In this document: in pieces, positions 43,069 to 50,756 of the stretch
Layout of the letters: every line of letters starts with the position of its first letter
Position numbering within the stretch: the stretch's first letter is position 1
Origin: WHSO01 sp050485485
Lineage (GTDB): Bacteria > Pseudomonadota > Alphaproteobacteria > SMXQ01
Assembly (NCBI GenBank): GCA_050485485.1
Contig: JBJHBM010000006.1
Coordinates: forward strand, 1-64,000
Reading direction: 5' to 3'
DNA: 64,000 bases
Program-made: the position numbers and the translations under genes
The notes under the pieces: model-generated
Seen by the model: the letters and a program-made list of their open reading frames with translations, nothing else
The model's database searches: none
Told to the model about the DNA's origin: nothing

Positions 43069-43953
43069 TCAGCCGAGCGCCATCTGGCGCAGGATCGCCC
43101 GCGTGACCGGGCTCGCCGCGTCGCCGAAGTCGGCGCCCATCTGGAAATGGTTGCGGCCCTCCACCACGATCAGCTCGCACGCTTGGCCCGCCGCGCGCCA
43201 AGCCGCCGCGAAGGCCTCGCTCTGGCGCTGGAATTCGGGCAATTCGCCGCTGCCGTAGCCGAGCACCAGCGGGATCGGCGTCGCTGGGATCTGATGGATC
43301 GCGCTCATCGCGCGCGCGCGGCCCTCGTCCAGATGCAGGTAGCTGTTGCGCCACGAATGGCGCACCGGCTCCAGGTCGAACATGCCGGAGACTGGCGCCG
43401 CACCCTTGACGAGATCAGCGGGAAGACCGTAGACGCCCTCCCAGTCGGTCACCGCCACCATACCGGTGACGTGGCCGCCCGACGAATGGCCGCTCACGAA
43501 GATGCGCCCGGGATCGCCGCCGAAGCTCTCGGCGTTGCGATAGACCCAGGCGACCGCGGCGCGCGCCTGGCGCACCTGCTCCTCCAGCATCACGTCGGGC
43601 ACCGCGGCGAAGTTGACCGCGACGTAGTTGGCCCCCGCCGCGTGGAACACCGGGGCGGGATAGCTCACTTCGTCCTTATGGCCCGCCTTCCAGGCGCCGC
43701 CGTGCAGGAAGATCTGGATCGGCGCGCCCTTGCGCGGCGCGGGGAAGACGTCGAGCATCTCCTTGCGCGTCGGGCCGTAGGCGACGTCCAGGATGCAGTC
43801 GAGCGCGGCGCGCGCCTTCGCGCTCTCCTCGATCTTGCGGGCCTTGTAGGCGGACGAATCCGGCACCAGGCTGTGCTGGTCGTAATTGGCGTCGAGCTCC
43901 TTCTGGCTGTAGCTGCGCCAATCGGGCAGCGCGGGCCGGGGCTGGTCGAGCAT
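43069..43953 (-). CDS. Alpha/beta hydrolase, kynurenine formamidase/BD-FAE-like
   Basis: A 294-residue hydrolase of the HSL/BD-FAE type. Oxyanion-hole motif IFLHGGAWKAGHK, nucleophile FVSGHSSGGHV, Asp in the LVLGYGSGELPEFQ region and catalytic His in VVEGRNHFQMG. The arrangement resembles aryl formamidase (kynurenine pathway) and small-ester hydrolases. No signal peptide. It follows the HtrA-like gene by 24 bp on the same strand, so the two may be co-transcribed together with the upstream amidohydrolase (ACMSD-like). ACMSD and formamidase both belong to tryptophan/kynurenine catabolism, but other catabolic genes of that route are absent. Confidence 0.9.
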   Translation of the reverse strand: MLDQPRPALPDWRSYSQKELDANYDQHSLVPDSSAYKARKIEESAKARAALDCILDVAYGPTRKEMLDVFPAPRKGAPIQIFLHGGAWKAGHKDEVSYPAPVFHAAGANYVAVNFAAVPDVMLEEQVRQARAAVAWVYRNAESFGGDPGRIFVSGHSSGGHVTGMVAVTDWEGVYGLPADLVKGAAPVSGMFDLEPVRHSWRNSYLHLDEGRARAMSAIHQIPATPIPLVLGYGSGELPEFQRQSEAFAAAWRAAGQACELIVVEGRNHFQMGADFGDAASPVTRAILRQMALG

Positions 43954-43977
43954 GGCGGCTTCCTCCCTGTCCCCCGG

Positions 43978-44928
43978 TCAGTGCAGCCGGGGTCCCTTGT
44001 AGTTCCTGTTGCGGTCCTCGGAGGCGATGCGCACGGCGCGCTCCTCCCCGTTGCGGTGGATGGCGAACTCCAGCACCACGCCGGCGTCGCCCTGCGCCCA
44101 CATGCGCCGGAACAGGTCGCCGAGGCTGCCGACCGGATGGCCGCCCACGCCCAGCACCACGTCGCCGACGCGGATGCCGGCGCGCGCCGCCGGGCTGCCT
44201 TCGGTGAGGCCGACCACGACGAGGTTCTCGCCGAACTCCGTCACCTGCATCCCGACCCAGGGACGCGGCGGGCGCGAGGTGCGGCCGAAGCGCACGAGGT
44301 CGTCGATGATCGGCGGCAGGAGGTCGATCGGGATCATCATGTTGACGTCGATCGGGGTGCGGTTCTGCGTCACCTGCTGGACGTAGAGGGAGCCGAGGCC
44401 GACCAGTCCCCCGTCGCCGCCGATCAGGGCGGTGCCGGCCCAATGGGGATGGGGCGGCGCGGTGTAGAGCGCCTCGTCGAGCAGGTATTCCCAGTAGCCG
44501 GCGAACTCCTGGCGCGCGACGACGCGCGCGTCCACCGAATTGGGAATGCCGCCGACGCCCGCCACCACCATGCGGTCGCCGACGCGCACGTCGGCCGAGC
44601 GGCCCAGCCTGAGCGGCGTGAGGTCGAGCGGCTGAAGCGCCTGCACCAGCGCGAAGCCGGTCTCGTGGTCGCGCCCGACGAGATGGGCGTCCACCACCCG
44701 CCCCGCCCCGGTAACGAGCCAGATGCGCTCGGCCTCCGTCACAAGATAGCCGACCGTGACCACGAGGCCGTCGGGGGAGATCACGCAGCCGTTGCCGGCG
44801 CGCTCGGTGCCGAGCCGGCTCGCGCTATGGGCGTCGGGCGGCACCACCACGCGCAGGCCGACCACGGCCCCCAGCGTCGCCATGAGGTCGAAGCCGTAGT
44901 TTTCGGGATTCGGTTCGGTTGCTTCCAT
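43978..44928 (-). CDS. HtrA-like PDZ protein with all three catalytic triad residues lost
   Basis: A 316-residue protein with a trypsin-like double barrel (about residues 20-200) and a C-terminal PDZ domain (about 210-300: WVGMQVTEFGENLVVVGLTEGSPAARAGIRVGDVVLGVGGHPV). Aligning with DegP-type proteases: the His motif TNNHVV reads VTVGYLVT (His to Tyr), the Asp motif ETDLAL reads ETGFALV (Asp to Gly), and GNSGGPLV reads HWAGTALIGG (Ser lost). It should therefore not cleave peptides and may be a PDZ scaffold or chaperone. No signal peptide; ATG at 44928 with GGGAG. Same strand as the downstream formamidase-like and upstream ACMSD-like genes. Confidence 0.85.
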   Translation of the reverse strand: MEATEPNPENYGFDLMATLGAVVGLRVVVPPDAHSASRLGTERAGNGCVISPDGLVVTVGYLVTEAERIWLVTGAGRVVDAHLVGRDHETGFALVQALQPLDLTPLRLGRSADVRVGDRMVVAGVGGIPNSVDARVVARQEFAGYWEYLLDEALYTAPPHPHWAGTALIGGDGGLVGLGSLYVQQVTQNRTPIDVNMMIPIDLLPPIIDDLVRFGRTSRPPRPWVGMQVTEFGENLVVVGLTEGSPAARAGIRVGDVVLGVGGHPVGSLGDLFRRMWAQGDAGVVLEFAIHRNGEERAVRIASEDRNRNYKGPRLH

Positions 44929-45037
44929 GCAGCTCCCGGCGGCCGTGGGGCCGCCGCCTCGGCAGACATGCCTGTCCGCCCTTAGGATAGGCCAAGGCGG
45001 GGGTGCGGGCAAATGGGCCGCCACACGCCCTCCCTCT

Positions 45038-46126
45038 TCAGCCGACCCTAATCAATTCCGCGATGTTACGGCCCATCATCCGCTCGCGGTCGGCCGGCGC
45101 GATGTCGGCGCGGCGCGCAAGCTCGCGGACGCAATCGGGCCAGCCGGTGTCCCAGTGCGGATAGTCCGACGACATCATCAGGTGTCCGGCACCGATCCGC
45201 TCCACCGCCTCCGGTAGGCACGCCTCGTTCGATTCCACTGTCAGCCAGCAGTTGCGCCGCACGTAGTCGGAGGGGCGCAGCGCGAGATCGGGCGCGTAAT
45301 CCTGCTTCAGGTTGTCATAGCCGAACTCCATGCGCTCCATCCAGTAGAGCATCCAGGAGGCGGAGCATTCGAAGAAGCCGACCTTGAGCCGCGGGAACCG
45401 CTCGAACACGCCGCCCAGCACCATGCCCACCAGCACGTCCGCGCACATGGTCGGGCGCGCGAGGCAGTGCATGATGTAGAAGCTCTTGTGGCGGTTGGCG
45501 AGCGGCCCGCGCGAGGCCGGATGCACGAACAACGGCACGTCGAGGTCCTCGGCCGCCGCGTAGAGCGGGTCGAACGCCGGATCCTCCGCGTTGAGGGTGA
45601 GCGAGTAGCCGGTGATATGCGCCGCGCGGATGCCGAGCGTCTCGACCATGCGGCGCAGTTCGCCCGCCATACCCTCCGGGTAGCCCGACGGCAGCACGCC
45701 GACCGGATAGAGCCGGTCCTCGTGGCCCTTCACGAAGGCCGCCACCCAATCGTTGTAGGCGCGGCACAGCGCGAGGCCGAGGGGCCCGTCCTGCAGGGTC
45801 GGTATGGCGGAGCCGGTGGCGAACATCACCTGCTTCTCGACGCCGGCCTCGGCGAGGTCGCGGATGCGCTGGGCGCGGTCGTAGCCGCCGGGCTGGATAC
45901 GCGCGATGCGCCCACCCTGGCGGTCGGGACCGTAGAGCTGGCGATGGCTGCCGGCCTTCTCGACCTCGTCGCCCCACGGATCGAGGTCGTGGCGGAAGCG
46001 CAGCTCGTGATAGGCACCGCCCTGGAGCTTGACCGGGGAGCGGTGCGCGAATTCCCCGGTGAGCCGGTAGACCTCGTCGAGGAAATAGCCTTCCCGCAAA
46101 TGGGTGTCGGCGTCGATCCAGACCAT
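45038..46126 (-). CDS. Amidohydrolase 2 family (ACMSD-like) metal enzyme, paralog B
   Basis: A 362-residue ACMSD-like TIM-barrel enzyme, paralogous to the protein at 18055-19164. Metal motifs: WIDADTHLREGYFLDEVYRL (D-x-H), VPLFVHPASRGP (His after strand 5) and HLMMSSDYPHWDTGWP (catalytic Asp). Conserved middle block LGGVFERFPRLKVGFFECSASWMLYWMERMEFG. Compared with paralog A it lacks the FFPWTKREEQSYNH insertion-type segment and the KKNCFYTCESDE region reads RRNCWLTVESNE, so the substrates probably differ. Likely first gene of a short operon with the HtrA-like and formamidase-like genes (gap 109 bp). Confidence 0.92.
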   Translation of the reverse strand: MVWIDADTHLREGYFLDEVYRLTGEFAHRSPVKLQGGAYHELRFRHDLDPWGDEVEKAGSHRQLYGPDRQGGRIARIQPGGYDRAQRIRDLAEAGVEKQVMFATGSAIPTLQDGPLGLALCRAYNDWVAAFVKGHEDRLYPVGVLPSGYPEGMAGELRRMVETLGIRAAHITGYSLTLNAEDPAFDPLYAAAEDLDVPLFVHPASRGPLANRHKSFYIMHCLARPTMCADVLVGMVLGGVFERFPRLKVGFFECSASWMLYWMERMEFGYDNLKQDYAPDLALRPSDYVRRNCWLTVESNEACLPEAVERIGAGHLMMSSDYPHWDTGWPDCVRELARRADIAPADRERMMGRNIAELIRVG

Positions 46127-46283
46127 GTCCTGCCTCCCTTTCGCGGCGCGGCGAACGCCGGCTTTCTCATGTTTGTGTTATTTTAGGCCGCGGCGGGCCG
46201 GGGCCACAAGCCGGTCCCCCTTGCCCGCTCCCGCGCGCTGGCCTAGGCTGACCACAATCGGCATCAACGGACGGGAGGCAACC

Positions 46284-46808
46284 ATGGCCTATACGCTCGA
46301 ACAGTTCTGCAAGGACGCGCACGATATTCTGGTCAAGGGCCAGGATCAGGCCGCGCTCGAGGCGGTCGCCGGGAAGCTCAAGGTGCTGGTGTCGAATCCC
46401 GACTTCGTAAAGGCCGCGTTCGACGAGGACGACCCGCCCGGCCGCAAGCAGCTGTGGCACGATCCCGAAACCGACGTCTACGTCCTCGCCCATGTCCAGC
46501 GGCCTGGCAAGGGCGGCCATCCGCACAGCCACGGCAAGTCGTGGGCGATCTATTCCAACTGCCGGGGCTACACCGACATGACGGAGTGGCGCCGCACCAA
46601 CCCCGAGGGCGACGACCATGCCGAGCTGGAGGTGGCCGCCCGGTACCGCATCGGGCCAGGCCAGTCGCACGCCTACGGGCCCGGCACGATCCATTCCACC
46701 GCGCACCCGGAGAAGGCGTGGGTGGTGCGCGTCACCGGCGGCGACCTCGACGTGACGCCGCGCTTCCGCTTCGATCCGCGCAAGGACAAGATCCTGGCCG
46801 ACGCCTGA
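46284..46808 (+). CDS. Cupin-fold protein, cysteine-dioxygenase-like layout
   Basis: A 174-residue single-domain cupin. Metal-site residues appear in GKGGHPHSHGKSWAIYSNCRGYTDMTEW (HPHSHG; His-x-His) and GPGQSHAYGPGTIHSTAHPEKAWVVRVTGGD (later His). The long N-terminal helix and the order of motifs resemble cysteine dioxygenase and related thiol or phenol dioxygenases, but assignment to a substrate is not possible. ATG at 46284 with GGGAGG upstream. Divergent from the ACMSD-like gene and followed by a clear terminator, so a single-gene unit. Confidence 0.85.
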   Translation: MAYTLEQFCKDAHDILVKGQDQAALEAVAGKLKVLVSNPDFVKAAFDEDDPPGRKQLWHDPETDVYVLAHVQRPGKGGHPHSHGKSWAIYSNCRGYTDMTEWRRTNPEGDDHAELEVAARYRIGPGQSHAYGPGTIHSTAHPEKAWVVRVTGGDLDVTPRFRFDPRKDKILADA

Positions 46809-46835
46809 AGCGCCCTCGGTCCCGTTTTTCGCGCA

Positions 46836-46863
46836 AAGCGCCGGGTTCGCCCGGCGCTTTTTT
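46836..46863 (+). terminator. Rho-independent terminator after the cupin gene
   Basis: Perfect stem AAGCGCCGGG-TTCG-CCCGGCGCTT followed by a T run, 27 bp past the stop. Confidence 0.93.
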
Positions 46864-46940
46864 CTTGGCGTGGAACCAGCGCGCTGTGGTGTGCGTTCTC
46901 CTGAACATCCAGACCAAGAACCAGACATTCGGAGAGTCCA

Positions 46941-47282
46941 ATGACCATCCGTCCGCTTCTGACGGCCCTTGCGCTCGTCGCTTTCGTGCCCGCCATGGCC
47001 GCCTGCACGGCGACAGAGACCCGGGAAAGCACCGGTGAATACGTCGATAGCGCGGCCGTGAGCACCAAGGTGCGTACTGCCATCGCCCGCGACGAAAGCC
47101 TCAGCATCTTCGACATCAACGTCACCACCTTCCGTGGCGTGGTGCAGCTGAGCGGCTTCGTGGACAGCACCGAACAGAAGGCACGGGCCGAACGCATCGC
47201 GGCGAGCGTCGATGGCGTGCAGGAGGTGCGCAACAACATCGACGTGCGCGGTGCGGCGCCGGCACGGTCCTCGGCGTACTGA
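46941..47282 (+). CDS. BON-domain lipoprotein
   Basis: A 113-residue exported protein with a signal and lipobox (PAMAAC, Cys at residue 22) and one BON domain from about 38 to 105 (VSTKVRTAIARDESLSIFDINVTTFRGVVQLSGFVDSTEQKARAERIAASVDGVQEVRNNIDV). Similar to OsmY/DolP-type envelope proteins that bind phospholipid and respond to osmotic or envelope stress. Expected to sit in the outer membrane. Single gene, with terminator of the preceding gene 78 bp upstream; its own promoter lies in that gap. Confidence 0.92.
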   Translation: MTIRPLLTALALVAFVPAMAACTATETRESTGEYVDSAAVSTKVRTAIARDESLSIFDINVTTFRGVVQLSGFVDSTEQKARAERIAASVDGVQEVRNNIDVRGAAPARSSAY

Positions 47283-47592
47283 ACCACCACTCCAATTTCA
47301 CAGGACAGCCGCATCAGGAGGTTTCCCACGCGCCGCCATCGCCCGGGGCGACGGCGGCGTCGAAGGCGACCGCGCCCACGTGCTGGGCCATCGCCCGCCA
47401 CGTCTCCTGTCACCCGCATAGCGGACCCCATATCGTACCGTAACCCGTCGCGCCGGATTGTCTGTCCGTAGGACTGCGGCCGCATGGCTGGCTCATGTCG
47501 AGTGCGAGGCGCCGACACTGGCTGGCTGACGTCGTAATGCCGCCGCATTGCCCCCCCCCCCGGCTCATGCGGCAGCGTGCGACTTATGGGAA
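47283..47592. other. Gene-poor stretch with hairpin and poly-C tract
   Basis: About 310 bp where I see no credible gene on either strand. It contains an inverted repeat CGCCGCC...GGCGGCG (about 47331-47360) and a run of 11 C (47551-47561). It lies downstream of both the BON gene and the broken hemP gene, so it may be decayed sequence. Confidence 0.6.
47551..47561. repeat. Homopolymer run of 11 C
   Basis: Eleven consecutive C between ATTG and GGCTC. Such tracts are prone to slippage and to sequencing length errors. It lies 32 bp beyond the end of the hemP reading frame and outside any ORF I accept. Confidence 0.9.
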
Positions 47593-47769
47593 CTACTTGG
47601 TCAGAATCAATCCGCCCCTGCGCGTCCGCCGCAGGCGCTAGACCTCGCCCGCATGGGAAATCGCAAGCTCGCCTGTGGGCGCGAGAAGCTGCTCGCTGTC
47701 GACCACCGTAACCGACGTCGTCCTGACTTGGCCCGTGCTCGAAGTCTTGCCGCTCGTGCTTTCCGTCAT
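47593..47769 (-). pseudogene. hemP: Hemin uptake protein HemP with internal amber codon
   Basis: A 58-codon frame on the minus strand, ATG at 47769. Codons 1-43 end VVDSEQLLAPTGELAISHAGEV; codon 44 is TAG; reading on gives RLRRTRRGGLILTK and a normal TAG stop. HemP proteins have the pattern (V/I)xSxxLLxxxxELxIxHxGxxYRLRxTRxGKLILTK, so codon 44 should be Tyr (TAC/TAT) and a single base change to TAG explains the break. The whole conserved C-terminal basic half would be lost unless the amber is read through. It is not among ordinary ORF calls because of the break. HemP is linked to haem uptake in iron-limited bacteria. Alternative: sequencing error. Confidence 0.75.
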
Positions 47770-47977
47770 CTCGTTTCCGCCCTCTCAAAACTTGAGAACC
47801 CGGTAATCCTGCCGCAAGGCCCGGCCCCGGACACCGAATCAAGGGGCGACATATAGCAATTAATAATTATTTGCAATTTATTTCTATGCCTGCCAGATGC
47901 CATCGGCCGAAGCGGCAAGCTTGTCGGAGGCCGCGAAGCCACGGATACTTCCGGCCCGGTCCAAGGAAAAAACAAAC

Positions 47978-49267
47978 ATGTCGGAAACAGCCCAGGTCAT
48001 GCCCGAAGGCAAGCCGCGCTCCTTTGCAGCGCTGCGACACCCGGGAGGTCGTGCCTACCTGCTCGGGTCCATGCTCGCCATGATGGCGGACAATATCGAG
48101 CATGTGATCAGCTACTGGATGATCTTCCAAAAGTTCCAGTCACCGGCGCTGGCGGGCTTCGCCGTGGTGTCCCACTGGCTTCCCTTCCTTTTGTTCTCGA
48201 TCTGGGCCGGCGCGCTCGCCGACCGCTTCGATCCTCGCCGCATCATCCAGATCGGCATGCTCCTGTTCATGATTGCTTCCGCGGGATGGGGCTATCTTTT
48301 CCTGACCGACACGCTCGAACAGTGGCACGCGATGGTGCTACTGGTGATCCACGGCATGGCCGGCGTCATCTGGGCTCCCGCCGCGCAATTGATCCTGCAC
48401 GACATCGTCGGCGGCAAGGACCTGCAGAGCGCGATCCGTATGATGTCCACCTCGCGCCACCTCGGCATCCTGCTGGGTCCGGCCGTCGGCGGCGCCATGC
48501 TCCTGCTGCTGGGACCGGCGTGGGGCATTCTGCTCAACACGCTGATCTATCTGCCGCTGGTGCTGTGGCTGATCAACGCTCCCTATGGTCCGAAATTCCG
48601 CAGTGCGGACGCGCCACCGCCGCGCAAGCCCGCCATGCGCGGCTTCCGTGACGTGATCGATACCATCCGCACGGTATCCGGCAACCACATCATCCTTTCG
48701 ATGACACTTCTGGCAGGCTTGTCGTCGTTCGTGATCGGCAACGCGCACCAAGCGCAAATGCCGGAATTCGCCCACGATCTGGGGCATGGCCAAGGCGCCG
48801 ACATCCACTATACCGTTCTGCTCGCGGCCTCGGCCGCGGGGGCGCTTCTCGGCGGCTTCGTACTGGAAGCCAAGAGCCTGTTGCCGGCGCGCACCCATAG
48901 TGCCTTCGTACTGGTGCTCCTATGGTGCGTGGCCATCGCCGGCTTTGCGCTCACCGACGTCTATGCGCTCGCGGTCGGCCTGATGGTGGCGGCCGGCTTC
49001 CTGAACCTCGCCTTCAGCTCGATGACCCAGACGCTGGTGCAGCTTCACGCACCCCAGGAGATTCGCGGGCGGGTCATCGGCCTCTACAACATGTCGGGCC
49101 ACGGCATGCGGGCCTTTTCGGGCATGACCGTCGGATTCGGCGGCAGCCTGATCGGTATCCACTGGTCGCTTGCCCTATCCGCCTTCGCCCTGATGATTCT
49201 GACCGGCGCGCTGTTCGCGGTCATGTTCCGCCGCCTCGCCCCCAGCGGCACCGCTCCGGCCGAATAA
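47978..49267 (+). CDS. Major facilitator superfamily exporter, EntS-like
   Basis: A 429-residue membrane protein with about twelve hydrophobic segments. The pattern ALRHPGGRAYLLGSMLAMMADNIEHVISYWM, GALADRFDPRRIIQIG (the MFS loop 2-3 motif GxxaDrxdrr) and RGRVIGLYNMSGHGMRAFSGMTVG belongs to the EntS/MFS_3 group, whose best-known member exports enterobactin. ATG at 47978 with AAGGA 10 bases upstream; the upstream in-frame region has no similarity. It is divergent from the broken hemP gene (208 bp apart), so the region may once have served iron acquisition; no siderophore synthesis genes are present. Confidence 0.93.
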   Translation: MSETAQVMPEGKPRSFAALRHPGGRAYLLGSMLAMMADNIEHVISYWMIFQKFQSPALAGFAVVSHWLPFLLFSIWAGALADRFDPRRIIQIGMLLFMIASAGWGYLFLTDTLEQWHAMVLLVIHGMAGVIWAPAAQLILHDIVGGKDLQSAIRMMSTSRHLGILLGPAVGGAMLLLLGPAWGILLNTLIYLPLVLWLINAPYGPKFRSADAPPPRKPAMRGFRDVIDTIRTVSGNHIILSMTLLAGLSSFVIGNAHQAQMPEFAHDLGHGQGADIHYTVLLAASAAGALLGGFVLEAKSLLPARTHSAFVLVLLWCVAIAGFALTDVYALAVGLMVAAGFLNLAFSSMTQTLVQLHAPQEIRGRVIGLYNMSGHGMRAFSGMTVGFGGSLIGIHWSLALSAFALMILTGALFAVMFRRLAPSGTAPAE

Positions 49268-49490
49268 GCGAAGAATGAAAACGAAGCAGAAGGTGGAAGG
49301 GTAACCGTCGGGCTCGCCACGCCCCATCGCGAAGTGGGCCTCTGTCAAACAACGCAACAACCATGCCTTGCCACTGCTCATTTCCCGTACCACGCATTCA
49401 TGCACTTGCGGCGAAGACACAGCGCCCGTATGTTGCCTGCGCGCGTTCCCGCGCGCCGCCTTTCCGTTTCCTCCAGCTTTCCGAGTCCCC

Positions 49491-50660
49491 ATGCCCGCCG
49501 CGAAGAAGAAGACCCCGGCGCATCCGCCGAAAGCGACCAAGACCGCCTTCCATACAACCATGAAGAAGGCCCGTGCGCTGGTTCATGCCGGACGCCATGA
49601 CCAAGCGATTACGCTGGTGCGCGGCATCGTCAGGCGCACGCCTTCCTACTTGCCAGGATGGAACCTGATCGCGCGCGCCCAGGAACGCGCGGGACGTCCA
49701 GCACAGGCCCGCAAGACACGTGAACGGGCCCTGGCGGAAGAAGTCGTGACCTTGTGCGACAAGGCCGAACGGGCCCGCGAGCTCAACCGTCACGAGGTTT
49801 CCCGACGACTGCTGGAGCGTGCCCTCGAGCTCGAGCCCGAATGCCCCAATGCGATCTGGTGGCTGGCGGACTATTGGCACGACGCGGGACGTCCTACCAA
49901 GGCGCTGCCGCTCTACAAGCGATTCCTGGCAATAGAGCCCGACGACCCCGAGGCGCTGCACATGATCGCAGCTCTCGGCGGCCGCAAGGCACCGCGCCAC
50001 GCGCCCGACGATTACGTGCGTCGCCAGTTCGATTCCTATGCCGAGGATTTCGACAAGTCTCTGGTGGGCGATCTCGACTACCAGGCGCCGCAGCTCATCG
50101 CGCGGGCCCTCGCCAAGGTACGGGGCAAGGAGACACCCCGGGCCGATGTTGCCGACCTGGGTTGCGGCACCGGCCTGATGGGCATGGAGGTCGCGTCATT
50201 CGCGAAATCGCTTTCCGGGGTCGATCTCTCCCCCAAGATGATCCGTGAGGCGCGCAAACGACGCATCTACGACCGTCTTGCCGTGGACGAGATCACCCGC
50301 TATCTGCGCAAGACGCGGCGCAAGTACGACGTCATCGTCTGTGCCGACGTCATCATCTATGTGGGTGACGTGACCGAGATGTTCCGCGCCATCGCGGAGT
50401 CTCTCCGCCCGGGCGGTCTGTTCGCCTTTTCCGTCGAATGGTGCAAGGGGCCAGGCTTCAAGCTCACCGGCACGGGACGCTACGCCCACAGCCCCGAATG
50501 GCTGCGCCGAACCGCCGCAGCCTCGGGCCTCGAGGAACTTCATGCCTTCCGCGACCGGCTGCGCTACGAGAAGGGCCTGCCGGTCAAGGGCTACATCTCG
50601 GTGATGGGCCTGACGCAAGGCGGCAAGGCCAAGACGAAGGGACGCGGCAAGGGCCGCTGA
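49491..50660 (+). CDS. TPR-repeat protein fused to a class I SAM methyltransferase
   Basis: A 389-residue fusion. Residues about 20-170 hold TPR-like helical repeats (ARALVHAGRHDQAITLVRGIVRRTPSYLPGWNLIARAQERAGRPAQA; NAIWWLADYWHDAGRPTKALPLYKRFLAIEPDDPEAL). Then comes the junction YVRRQFDSYAEDFDKSLVGDLDYQAP, typical of this methyltransferase family, followed by motif I VADLGCGTGLMGMEV, post-I GVDLSPKMIREA and motif IV VIVCADVIIYVGDV. Basic tails at both ends (AAKKKTPAHPPKATK; KTKGRGKGR). ATG at 49491. Likely a small-molecule or protein methyltransferase with the TPR part recruiting its target. Ends in a terminator. Confidence 0.9.
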   Translation: MPAAKKKTPAHPPKATKTAFHTTMKKARALVHAGRHDQAITLVRGIVRRTPSYLPGWNLIARAQERAGRPAQARKTRERALAEEVVTLCDKAERARELNRHEVSRRLLERALELEPECPNAIWWLADYWHDAGRPTKALPLYKRFLAIEPDDPEALHMIAALGGRKAPRHAPDDYVRRQFDSYAEDFDKSLVGDLDYQAPQLIARALAKVRGKETPRADVADLGCGTGLMGMEVASFAKSLSGVDLSPKMIREARKRRIYDRLAVDEITRYLRKTRRKYDVIVCADVIIYVGDVTEMFRAIAESLRPGGLFAFSVEWCKGPGFKLTGTGRYAHSPEWLRRTAAASGLEELHAFRDRLRYEKGLPVKGYISVMGLTQGGKAKTKGRGKGR

Positions 50661-50677
50661 GCCCTCTCTTCAAAGAG

Positions 50678-50706
50678 AAACCCCGGCTCAAGGGCCGGGG
50701 TTTTCC
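50678..50706 (+). terminator. Rho-independent terminator after the TPR-methyltransferase gene
   Basis: AAACCCCGGC-TCAAGG-GCCGGGGTTTT, 17 bp past the stop, T run of four. Confidence 0.87.
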
Positions 50707-50756
50707 GTTAGCGTGTGGAACCGATGGCGATCAGGCCGTCCCGAAGCATGATGCCG

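Noticed and set aside
44928..45037. Signal peptide for the HtrA-like protein in an upstream extension
   Set aside because: Upstream residues (MAAHLPAPPPWPILRADRH) are not hydrophobic and the ATG at 44928 has a proper ribosome-binding site.
46673..47842. 389-codon minus-strand frame over BON and hemP
   Set aside because: It runs antisense to the BON and cupin genes and in a different phase from hemP, with no similarity.
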